64,000 nt of DNA from Pseudarthrobacter sp. NS4 (GTDB lineage Bacteria; Actinomycetota; Actinomycetes; Actinomycetales; Micrococcaceae). The notes beneath the pieces are model-generated. The model had not been told where the DNA came from and made no database searches. It saw only the letters and a program-made list of their open reading frames with translations. Positions 34,541 to 42,361 of this stretch are shown here, piece after piece. The stretch covers positions 2,728,001-2,792,000 of the forward strand of contig NZ_CP103288.1 of NCBI RefSeq assembly GCF_024758005.1. Reading direction: 5' to 3'. The stretch's first letter is position 1; the number at the start of each line of letters is the position of its first letter. Made by a program: the position numbers and the translations under genes.

Positions 34541-34738
34541 TTAGAGCACCCGCTTGTGAAGGAGCGAGGCGATCCTGTCCAGTTGCTCGTCGCTGAGTGG
34601 AGGCGCTTCGGCTACGACCTTGCTGATGTACTGCTCCAGCTTGGCGGCCGCCAGCTTCCGCCGGGCTTCCTCTGCTGGTTTACCGTTACGGACCCTGACG
34701 GCCACTTCGGCCCGTGCCCTGTAAACGTCCTTTGACAT
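34541..34738 (-). CDS. Small hypothetical phage-type protein
   Basis: A 65-aa helical basic protein, ATG 34738 with GGAGGAG upstream. It begins MSKDVYRARAEVAVRVRNG and contains LAAAKLEQYISKVVAEAPPL. Its stop abuts the GTG of the replication-type gene, so it heads that operon. No recognised domain. Confidence 0.6.
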   Translation of the reverse strand: MSKDVYRARAEVAVRVRNGKPAEEARRKLAAAKLEQYISKVVAEAPPLSDEQLDRIASLLHKRVL

Positions 34739-34750
34739 CCGACTCCTCCA

Positions 34751-34814
34751 AAATGCGGTATTGCATTTCAGGGCCTATGTCGGGTGCCCCTTTTTCTTAC
34801 ACTTCTAGCGTAAG
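34751..34814 (-). promoter_or_regulatory. Inverted repeats in the promoter region of the island replication operon
   Basis: AAATGC-N6-GCATTT (34751-34768) is immediately upstream of the ribosome binding site of the 65-aa gene; CTTAC-N9-GTAAG (34796-34814) lies further upstream. Another AAATGCGG is at 34867. Two palindromes in a small gap between recombinase and replication genes look like repressor operators. No repressor gene was identified in the element. Confidence 0.45.
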
Positions 34815-34897
34815 CAAGGCCTAACAAGCTACAAAGCAGAGGGACCGGGAATAACTGGATTTCCCGAAATGCGGACTTTTAATCCACAGGGGCCTCT

Positions 34898-36322
34898 TTA
34901 GGCCCTCCACTCGATCTGGATCTGCTCCGGATCGAAGCCATGACCCTTGCCTGCTGGCAGCACGGATACATCCAGCAGGGTCCGGATGATCTGCCGCTTA
35001 GTACCCAGTGGCAAGTCAGACCACGCCTCCGCGACATTGCTTGCACCGATCACGGCGGCGGCAGGATTCATTTCCTCAGCGCTGCTGATGGCGCTCTCGA
35101 TTTCGCCAAGTGCCCTGGTCAATTTCCCGGCCTGCTCACGCACTGCTGAAACCGACATGATGCCTTCTGCAAGCAGTGACGCCAGCCCGTCCCTGCGATC
35201 CCGCAACTCCTGGGCCTTAGAACGCAGGTCCGTGGTTGTGTCTCCGGTAGCGAACATGCGAGCGGCGTCCGGCATCGCGAGCCGGGTGACGATCACACTT
35301 TGAACAAGGGCGTCGATCTGTTCCAGGCTCCGTTGCATGCAGTATCCGCCCAAGCACCGGTAGACCATGCGCTTTCCCCCGGCTTTGTCAGGTACAGGTG
35401 CAGCGAACATCTTCGCCCCGCACTTGCCGCAGACCACGATCCCCGACAGAAGGTACTTCGAGTTGAGGTCGTCAGGGGCTGTCCGGCGGCGCGGGTCTGT
35501 CAACATTTCCTTCAACCGGCGGGAGGTCTCTTCGTCAAGGATCGCCTCCCACTGTCCGGCCGCCTCCTGCGGCACCCCGTTGTACGTCCGCGTCCCGGCG
35601 TAGCGCTCGCTCAGAAGGACGCGGCGAAGTTGAGTGACGCCCCACAGTCCCCCTTCCTTCAGGACGACCGCCCTGTCCTTCTTGTCCCGGCCAACAGCAG
35701 TTGTCCGGAAACCTGCTGCATTCCACTTCCGCACGACACTCGACAGGGTCGCTCCGTTGAGCACTAAAACTGCCGCTTCCTTGATGGCGTCGGCTTCCTC
35801 TGGCACTGTGAAAACCCGGCCGTCCTCAGACCTGTCGTAACCAAACGGACGACGGGACCAGAAAGCTTCCCCCTTGCCCGCGCGTTGAGCGTTGGCGGCC
35901 TTCTGACGATCACCCTTGTGCTTTGTTTCCATGGCAGCAATAGCGGTCAAAATCTGGGCCACGGCCACGCCAGTCGCATCCCCAAGGTCCAGGGAGACTC
36001 CGTGTACACACGCGATGTTCACCCGATGCTTTTGCCCCGCGTCGATGATGCGGGAGAGATCCTTCATGGACCGCGTCAGGCGGTCCAGGTGCCAGACGAC
36101 AACACCAGAAACAAGTCCGCGATCAATGTCCCCCAACAGCCTTTCAAAGGCGGGGCGGGTCTTTCCTGTCGTGGCGCTGATGGAGTTGTCAGCGTACAGA
36201 ACTGGGCCGTCCCAGCCCTTCGCTTGGGCCATGAGGCGGCAGTCGGCCTCCTGGCGCTGAACGGCCGCTTCGTGGCCGGTTTTATCTTCGGACTGCCTCA
36301 CATAAACGGCATGTGTGCCCAT
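34898..36322 (-). CDS. Large serine recombinase (integrase) of the island
   Basis: A 474-aa large serine recombinase. The N-terminal resolvase domain begins YVRQSEDKTGHEAAVQRQ with the catalytic Ser at 11, and contains SISATTGKTRPAFERLL and VVVWHLDRLTRS. The central recombinase domain (about 170-290; ALVLNGATLSSVVRKWNAAGF) is followed by a zinc ribbon (CGKCGAKMF, then CLGGYC) and a coiled coil near the C-terminus. It should catalyse attP x attB insertion into tadC. Its start is 27 bp from the attR junction and there is no obvious own promoter, so in the integrated state it may be read from the host Tad operon. Confidence 0.92.
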   Translation of the reverse strand: MGTHAVYVRQSEDKTGHEAAVQRQEADCRLMAQAKGWDGPVLYADNSISATTGKTRPAFERLLGDIDRGLVSGVVVWHLDRLTRSMKDLSRIIDAGQKHRVNIACVHGVSLDLGDATGVAVAQILTAIAAMETKHKGDRQKAANAQRAGKGEAFWSRRPFGYDRSEDGRVFTVPEEADAIKEAAVLVLNGATLSSVVRKWNAAGFRTTAVGRDKKDRAVVLKEGGLWGVTQLRRVLLSERYAGTRTYNGVPQEAAGQWEAILDEETSRRLKEMLTDPRRRTAPDDLNSKYLLSGIVVCGKCGAKMFAAPVPDKAGGKRMVYRCLGGYCMQRSLEQIDALVQSVIVTRLAMPDAARMFATGDTTTDLRSKAQELRDRRDGLASLLAEGIMSVSAVREQAGKLTRALGEIESAISSAEEMNPAAAVIGASNVAEAWSDLPLGTKRQIIRTLLDVSVLPAGKGHGFDPEQIQIEWRA

Positions 36323-36337
36323 GTATTGAGAGTACTA

Positions 36338-37216
36338 CTAGACGCTGACAACCGGCACCATCATGGCGATCTCTTTCTTGCCGGCAGCTTCCATCAGGTC
36401 CCGTTTGGCGGTGTCACGGACATCCTGCGCCTGGGCCCTAAGCACATCCGCTAAAGGCGTGCCCCGTTCCACCGCAACAATAATTCCGTCTACAAACCTG
36501 ACCAGCGGTGCCAGATCGGTGCGTGAGGAAAACTCCTGCAGTGCGAGAACGAGTGGCTTGCCCGCCCGCGTCTCGGCGAGGATTTTCGAGAACTCCCCCG
36601 CCAGTTCCCCGTTCGCGCTTCTGCAGACCCGGTCCAAGGCGCCGGTGGCACTCTCCCCGGCACTGACGGCCAGTGCCATCAGCTCTGCAAGGCTTGGGAA
36701 TTCCGCCATCATCTTCGCTTCCCGGCGACGGACCTGGACGCCCAGCCAATAATCACGCAAAACGAAACCAGCCAGCGCACTGCCGATGACGACCAAGGCC
36801 GCGAACAGTGGACTAAGTCTTCCGGCAGCGGCCCCAACAACGGTGAGGCCCAATGAGAGTGCAAATCCCGCGGCCGCCCACAGCAACTGTTCGGCTCTGA
36901 AATCGATCGCCGACTTCCTCATTCCAGCCTGGGCCAGCCGGCGGACAGTCGCACCCGGGGAAGGGCTCAGCTTGCCCAGGGTCGCAAGGCCATCATGGAT
37001 GACGGGGCGCAGGATCCTCTCGAGCGGCCCGAAGGGCATCAGCGTCTGCTCTCCTGATCGCAACAGCCGCGACTCAATATTCTGGGACTTGAGCTGCGGC
37101 TCGATCCGCTCGGCAAAAGTTGTTGCCCTCATAAAGGGGGACCTGAAGATGACCAGCCACAGTCCAACGCCCAGAGCAACGCCGCAGATGACTGTTGCCG
37201 GAGAGAAAAGGGTCAC
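36338..37216 (-). pseudogene. 5' part of tadC (type II secretion F-domain membrane protein), truncated by the island
   Basis: From GTG 37216 (GTGA overlap with tadB) the frame gives 292 aa of a TadC-type T2SF protein: transmembrane segments at the N-terminus (VICGVALGVGLWLVIF) and middle (LLWAAAGFALSLGLTVVGAA, ALVVIGSALAGFVLRDYWLG), and the F domain (FPSLAELMALAVSAGESATG, ILAETRAGKPLVLALQEF, AAGKKEIAMMVPVV). It then crosses into island DNA, reads S-V and stops at 36338. The final transmembrane helix, about 22 aa, is lost and is found at 26873-26937. The protein is probably non-functional in this state. Confidence 0.88.
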
Positions 37217-38070
37217 CGAAGTACCCTTTCGTCCTGTGGAAGAGCGCCTATCTTCAGCATGGCTGAGTAGCAAATCAACGAGACCACCAGCCCTCCAAGC
37301 AAGACCGCCGCGCCCATTGGTGTGTTGTATGCCTGGACCGCTTCCGGCCGTGTTGCGAGGAGAATCATGACGATCCAGGGCGCTGCTACGGCAAGACGTG
37401 CGGCGTTTACCGTCCATGACTGTCTGGCTTCCAGTTCGCTGCGGGTGCGCGCGCTCTCCCGCAGAAACTCAGCCAGGGTTCCGAGTAGTTTGCCCAAATC
37501 AGATCCTCCGACCTCCCGCGTCAGGCGCAGGGCTTCCACGATCCGGTCGGCGACTGGGTCTGCCAGCTTGTGTTTGAGTTTGTTCAACGATCCGTCGAAC
37601 TGTCCCCCGGCACGGTAGTCGGCACCGAACTCCCGAAAGACTGGCCGCAGTTCTTCAGGTCCTTTGTCTCCAAGCTGGATGAGGGCCTCCGGCAGCGGCA
37701 GACCGGCCCGTATCGCGGACCGGAGGTGATCGACGACGTCCGGCCAGAGCTGTCGCAGCATGGCACTGCGCTTTTTGGCACGCCATCGCAGGATTGTAAT
37801 GGGCAGCCAGCCTGCGAAGAGTCCGAAACATGCCGCGATAGGCCAGGTGCGGTTGATTGCATAAAAGACTATGACCACAAAAAGTCCGAGGCCGAGGCAT
37901 GTGCCCACCAGCCCCGCTGCCGACACTTTGTCAACACCCGCAGCCGCCAGGAGTTCGCCTAAACGGCTCGTCTTCCGCTCCCGCTGCCCCTGCGGGGGCG
38001 ACTCCCAGAACGACCACCAGATAAGGAAGAGTCCGGTGCCCCCTGCTACTCCCAGTAAGGCCGAGATCAT
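37213..38070 (-). CDS. tadB: TadB: type II secretion F-domain inner-membrane protein
   Basis: A 285-aa T2SF protein. Transmembrane segments at about 1-20, 50-90 and two near the C-terminus (about 225-275). The F domain is at about 105-225 with QLWPDVVDHLRSAIRAGLPL, FREFGADYRAGGQFDGSL, LREVGGSDLGKLLGTLAEF-like sequence. Forms the membrane platform of the Tad pilus with TadC. It overlaps cpaF and tadC by 4 bp each, so the operon is tightly coupled. Confidence 0.88.
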   Translation of the reverse strand: MISALLGVAGGTGLFLIWWSFWESPPQGQRERKTSRLGELLAAAGVDKVSAAGLVGTCLGLGLFVVIVFYAINRTWPIAACFGLFAGWLPITILRWRAKKRSAMLRQLWPDVVDHLRSAIRAGLPLPEALIQLGDKGPEELRPVFREFGADYRAGGQFDGSLNKLKHKLADPVADRIVEALRLTREVGGSDLGKLLGTLAEFLRESARTRSELEARQSWTVNAARLAVAAPWIVMILLATRPEAVQAYNTPMGAAVLLGGLVVSLICYSAMLKIGALPQDERVLR

Positions 38071-39290
38071 CGGGGGTCCAGCAGCGCAGCAACGTCGTAG
38101 CCTGCCCGGGAAAATTTTTCCGCCTCGGGCATTGCGTTAGCGCGTGGCTGCAGGACGCCGTCGACCATGGCGAAGACGGGGGATGATTCAATAATGCCGT
38201 TTTCCACGCGGCGTCCAAGGGACAGAATTTCGGTGACCTCCCGCCTTCCGTTCGCGTGACGGCTGCAATGGACCACAAGGTCAATGCAGGATGCGACGGT
38301 GGGAACGACGAAGGCGCTGGATATGTTTTCTCCGGCCAACAGAGGAAGCGTGCAGATTTTGGTTACTGCGTCGTGGGCAGAATTTGCGTGGACGGTACAC
38401 ATACCGGGCAGGCCCGAGTTCAAGGCGATCAGCATGTCAAGGCTCTCGGCTTCCCGCACCTCGCCAACCACCAAACGGTCGGGCCGCATACGCAGCGCTT
38501 CCTTCACCAGCCGGCGAAGCGGAATCTCGCCTTCTCCTTCCAGGTTCGGCTGGCGGCACTGAAGCCCCACAACGTCCCTCAACGGGAATTGCAGCTCGAA
38601 GATCTCTTCAACGGTGATTACCCGTTCCCTGCTTCCGATACTGGCCGCAAGGCAATTGAGCATCGTGGTCTTGCCTGCCTGCGTCGCCCCGGAGACCAGG
38701 ATGTTAAGGCCGCTGGATACTGCCGCGCCGAGGAACCGGGCGGATTGTGGCGTCAAGGTGCCCAGTTCTACGAGATGCTCGAGCCGGCTGGCCTTGACCA
38801 CGAACTTCCTGATGTTGACTGCCCAATGCTTGCGGGTCACGTCTGGGATGACCACGTGAAGCCTCGAACCGTCCAGGAGTGCGGCATCGACAAAAGGCGA
38901 CGACATGTCCAGCCGGCGACCGGAGCTCTTCAGCATCCTCTCGACCAGGTCCCGGACCTGCTGCTCGGTGAGGCTCAGCGAGGTCAGTTCTGATTCACCG
39001 TTGCGGGCCACAAAGATTTCGTTGGGGGCGTTGAGCCAAATCTCTTCAATGGAGGGGTCGTCCAGCAGGGGCTGGAGGACCCCGAATCCGGCAACTGCAT
39101 CGAAGAGGAACTTCCGCGCCGAGTCCAGGGGTCCGAGGGGTGGAAGTGGTGCTATAAGGGCCCGCTCGTCATAGTCCGTTACCGCGGCCTCGACAAGACG
39201 GCGGACCTCACCGGCTTGATGCAGCGGATCCAGCCCCCGCCGACGGATAAGCTCGCGGACCTCATCCTCGACAATTCCCAGCGCGTCCAT
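38067..39290 (-). CDS. cpaF: CpaF/TadA-type pilus assembly ATPase
   Basis: A 407-aa secretion ATPase of the GspE/VirB11 superfamily. Walker A GATQAGKTTML, a Walker B-like LVVGEVREAE, Asp box VITVEEIFEL and a His box MCTVHANSAHDAV are present, with an N-terminal domain (about 1-130, LDDPSIEEIWLNAPNEIFVARNG). It powers Flp-type pilus assembly in the cytoplasm. ATG 39290 is chosen (GGGGAAC upstream). It is the first gene of the Tad operon; its promoter must lie in 39291-39500, divergent from the lysozyme gene. Confidence 0.9.
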   Translation of the reverse strand: MDALGIVEDEVRELIRRRGLDPLHQAGEVRRLVEAAVTDYDERALIAPLPPLGPLDSARKFLFDAVAGFGVLQPLLDDPSIEEIWLNAPNEIFVARNGESELTSLSLTEQQVRDLVERMLKSSGRRLDMSSPFVDAALLDGSRLHVVIPDVTRKHWAVNIRKFVVKASRLEHLVELGTLTPQSARFLGAAVSSGLNILVSGATQAGKTTMLNCLAASIGSRERVITVEEIFELQFPLRDVVGLQCRQPNLEGEGEIPLRRLVKEALRMRPDRLVVGEVREAESLDMLIALNSGLPGMCTVHANSAHDAVTKICTLPLLAGENISSAFVVPTVASCIDLVVHCSRHANGRREVTEILSLGRRVENGIIESSPVFAMVDGVLQPRANAMPEAEKFSRAGYDVAALLDPR

Positions 39291-39493
39291 ATGTTCCCCA
39301 ATACAACTGCCGCCCCCGGCGGAGGCAGTGCAACTGGGATAAAGACTAGGGACCACACAAGACGCTGCCAAGTCCCAAGGATCGTCTGTGGATAAGCGCA
39401 AGATCACCACAGGATCAACACATGCACCAGCAGCATCACTGTTTCCATCAGCAACACGGTGCTATGGTGAGCGCGTTAAGTGTCAGAAGTCCC

Positions 39494-39557
39494 TGGCCGG
39501 CTGATTCCTGGGGGAACCAGCCGGAGCAGCAACCCAGATGAGCGCTCGGGGGAGCGC
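39494..39557 (+). other. Structured 5' leader before the GH25 gene
   Basis: Two hairpins: CCGGCTGATTCC (39494-39505) with GGAACCAGCCGG (about 39513-39524; one mismatch), and GCGCTC/GAGCGC (39542-39547 with 39552-39557). They lie between a TATGGT -10-like element (about 39464) and the start codon at 39580. A cis-acting RNA is possible; I could not match it to a known riboswitch class with confidence. Confidence 0.45.
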
Positions 39558-39579
39558 CACATTGTCTTCGGAGCAAAAA

Positions 39580-42249
39580 ATGAAGCGGAACCCGTCTCAG
39601 TCCCGTCACCCCGTCGTGAAATCCTTGGGCATAGTATTGCTGGCCGCTTCCTTGGTAGCTGGCCCAGGTCTGGCGGGCAACGCGTCCGCTGTTGAGCCTG
39701 CACCGGCGCCGCCAACTTCCTCCGCGACGAGCGACACCCCACAACCAGTGCCGTCTACTCCGTCAGATCCGACGTCGACCCCCTCCCCCGAAGAAACAGC
39801 AGCTCCGGAAGCGCACGCTGCTACCTCCTCCACAGAGGCCGCAGTGTCCATGGCCGAAGCAGTTGGCATCGGGGGTGCCGAGATGGGGCAGCGGTCCGCT
39901 CGCGTCACCGCGACGGCTCCTTCCAATTCCTTCAGGCGGCTAAGCACGGAGTCGCTGTCCACCCAAGGCACTTGGATGCCCACTTTCGGTATCCAGGGAC
40001 TGGACGTCAGCGGGCACCAACCGAGCGTGGACTGGCAGCAGCAGTGGAACATGGGCGCTCGCTTTGCCTACGTTAAAGCGACAGAGGGCAACTACTACAA
40101 GAACCCCTCCTACAGCTCCCAGTACCAAGGCTCCAGGAACATCGGTATGATCCGTGGCGCGTACCATTTCGCTATCCCAAACTGGTCCTCGGGAGCCGAT
40201 CAGGCCCGTTACTTCGTCCAGAATGGCGGGGGTTGGACTGCCGACGGGTACACGATGCCGCCTGTGTTGGACTTCGAATTCAACCCCTACGAGGGCCGGA
40301 CCATCAACGGTTTCTACTTCGGCAACACTTGCTACAACATGTCGCCCGCACAGCTGACCTCGTGGGTGCGTGATTTCGGCAACACCATGCAGGCGCTGAC
40401 CGGCAGATTGCCGGTCATCTACACGAATACGAGTTGGTGGAACCAGTGCCTCGGGAACCCTGCCGGTTTCGGCGACTACCCCCTCTGGGTTGCGGCCTAC
40501 CCCAGCTCCCCTACCAACAATGCCGGACCGGTCCCAACCGCAAGTTGGAGCACTTACAGCATGTGGCAGTACAGCAGCACCGGCCCCTTCGCTGGGGACT
40601 CCAATGTCTGGAACGGCGACTACTCCCAGCTGAAAACCTTCGCAACTGGTTTCGCCCCGCCGGCTCCGACAGACCGGACCCGAAAGCTCGTGTCGCCCGG
40701 TGACTTTGACGGTGACGGAAAAGCTGACCTGATCAAGCGGGAAAGGGATGGCACTCTCTGGTTCTACGCCGGCGACGGAACAGGAAAGTTCGGTAGCGGA
40801 CGTAAAATTGGAGACTTCGGTTGGGACGCGTTCGACCGGATTTTGGGAATCGGCGATTTCAACGGTGACGGCAAAAATGACTTGCTGGCGCGAAAAATTG
40901 AAGGCTCTCTGTGGTTTTACGCGGGCACAGGGGCTGTATCTGCTACATCGACCGGTTATGCACGCGGGGTCAAGGTTGGTGATTTCGGCTGGGAAGCTTT
41001 CGACAGCATCCTGGGTGTCGGTGACTTTGACGGTGACCTGAAGCCCGACCTTCTTACCCGACTGGGCAACGGCGACCTCCACCTCTACTCCGGCACGGCT
41101 ACCGGCAAACCGGGGCAAGTCCGGAAAATCGACTTCGGTTGGCAGGTCTTCAATCAGATTTTCCCGCTCAGGGATTTTGACGGAGACGGAACCAATGATC
41201 TGGCCGGCCGGAAGCCGGATGGCACGTTGTGGCTGTACTCCAACTCCGGAAGCGCTGTCCTGAAAAACGGCCGCCAAATCGGCACAGGCTGGGACATCTA
41301 CGATTCCCTCATCGGCACAGGAGACGCCAACGGCGACAGCATGGCGGACTTTGTCGCCAATGATCCTGCCGGAGCGGTGTACTTCTACGCTGGGACGGCC
41401 ATGAAGGATCTGGGCTACGAGGCACCTAGAAAAATTGGCAACTTCGGCTGGGAAGTGTTCGACGCCCTTGTGGGAACCCAGGATTTCAATGGTGATGCAG
41501 TAGCGGACCTGCTTGCAAGAAAACCGGACGGAACGCTTTGGTTCTACCCCGGCACCGGAACCGGAGCGTACGGCGCCGGTAGGCGCGTGGGCGAGTTCGG
41601 CTGGGAAACGTTCAACGCACTCATCGGCGTCGGTGACTTTTCCGGCGACGGTAAGCCGGACCTGATCGCCCGCGGCAAGGATGGAACGTTATGGCTCTAC
41701 ACTGGCACCGGAAGCGTTAACTCAACGAGTAACGGCTACTCAGCTCCCATCCGCATTGGCAACTTCGGCTGGAACGTCTTCACCGCCCTGACCGGCGTCG
41801 GTGACTACAACGGCGACGGCAAGAACGACATCCTGGGGCGGATGGGCGACGGATCCTTGTGGTTCTATGCGGGTACCGGACGCGTGGACGCAAGCAACAC
41901 CGGCTACCGGGGTGCGGTCAGGGTCGGCGAATTCGGTTGGGAAATTTTTGACCGGATAATTGGTCCGGGGGACGTTAACGGCGACGGCAGGGCGGATCTT
42001 CTCGCGCGTAAACCCGACGGTACGATGTGGCTCTACCCCGGGACCGGCAGCGGCTATCCAGGATCTTCACGAAGGATCAGCACAGAGTGGATGGCATTTG
42101 ACGCAATTACAGCAGCATCCAACCTGACTGCGGATGCTATTCCAGACCTTGTCGCCAGGAGAAACGATGGGTCACTGTGGATTTTCCCCGGGACCGGGAT
42201 GCGCCCCACAGAAGGCTACCTGGGCCGCAGCTTTGCAGTCAGCTTCTGA
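39580..42249 (+). CDS. Secreted GH25 lysozyme with ten FG-GAP/VCBS repeats
   Basis: An 889-aa secreted protein, start ATG 39580 behind GGAG. It has a signal peptide (about 1-37, ending GLAGNASA), a Pro/Ser/Thr/Ala-rich linker (about 38-110), a GH25 catalytic domain (about 135-360: GLDVSGHQPSVDWQQQW, FAYVKATEG, VLDFEFNPYEG with the acidic pair) and then ten FG-GAP-like repeats of about 50 aa up to the C-terminus (DFDGDGKADL, DFNGDGKNDL and relatives, ending ADAIPDL) with Ca2+-binding DxDxDG-like loops. It hydrolyses peptidoglycan outside the cell; the repeats probably fold as a beta-propeller. Upstream there is a structured leader. Confidence 0.92.
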   Translation: MKRNPSQSRHPVVKSLGIVLLAASLVAGPGLAGNASAVEPAPAPPTSSATSDTPQPVPSTPSDPTSTPSPEETAAPEAHAATSSTEAAVSMAEAVGIGGAEMGQRSARVTATAPSNSFRRLSTESLSTQGTWMPTFGIQGLDVSGHQPSVDWQQQWNMGARFAYVKATEGNYYKNPSYSSQYQGSRNIGMIRGAYHFAIPNWSSGADQARYFVQNGGGWTADGYTMPPVLDFEFNPYEGRTINGFYFGNTCYNMSPAQLTSWVRDFGNTMQALTGRLPVIYTNTSWWNQCLGNPAGFGDYPLWVAAYPSSPTNNAGPVPTASWSTYSMWQYSSTGPFAGDSNVWNGDYSQLKTFATGFAPPAPTDRTRKLVSPGDFDGDGKADLIKRERDGTLWFYAGDGTGKFGSGRKIGDFGWDAFDRILGIGDFNGDGKNDLLARKIEGSLWFYAGTGAVSATSTGYARGVKVGDFGWEAFDSILGVGDFDGDLKPDLLTRLGNGDLHLYSGTATGKPGQVRKIDFGWQVFNQIFPLRDFDGDGTNDLAGRKPDGTLWLYSNSGSAVLKNGRQIGTGWDIYDSLIGTGDANGDSMADFVANDPAGAVYFYAGTAMKDLGYEAPRKIGNFGWEVFDALVGTQDFNGDAVADLLARKPDGTLWFYPGTGTGAYGAGRRVGEFGWETFNALIGVGDFSGDGKPDLIARGKDGTLWLYTGTGSVNSTSNGYSAPIRIGNFGWNVFTALTGVGDYNGDGKNDILGRMGDGSLWFYAGTGRVDASNTGYRGAVRVGEFGWEIFDRIIGPGDVNGDGRADLLARKPDGTMWLYPGTGSGYPGSSRRISTEWMAFDAITAASNLTADAIPDLVARRNDGSLWIFPGTGMRPTEGYLGRSFAVSF

Positions 42250-42361
42250 TTGACAGCAACAGGTAAAGGCGGACTGCGCGCATAACATCTGAGCAGCCCG
42301 CCCTTTCCAGTCGCTGCGTGGCTGGGTACCGCTTTCTTCAGTCCGCTAGGAACAGTAGTTG

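Larger units (their letters stand above)
26938..36349. mobile_element. 9.4-kb integrative element (phage-satellite-like) inserted in tadC
   Basis: The ends are defined by the split tadC: left junction near 26936-26937, right junction near 36348-36349, sharing only GT (minus strand) within codons for V-P-x-V, so the exact crossover may lie up to about 10 bp away. Short shared cores are typical of serine integrases, and a large serine recombinase sits 27 bp inside the right end. Cargo on the minus strand: recombinase, small protein, replication-type protein, small proteins, a zinc/HNH-like protein, HK97 major capsid protein and a 110-aa protein; then a divergent methyltransferase and PLD nuclease. 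No terminase large subunit, portal, protease or tail gene is present. Confidence 0.85.

Noticed and set aside
39440..39580. ydaO/yuaA (c-di-AMP) riboswitch upstream of the GH25 lysozyme
   Set aside because: The leader is short and lacks conserved ydaO core elements I can recognise; only generic hairpins are seen.
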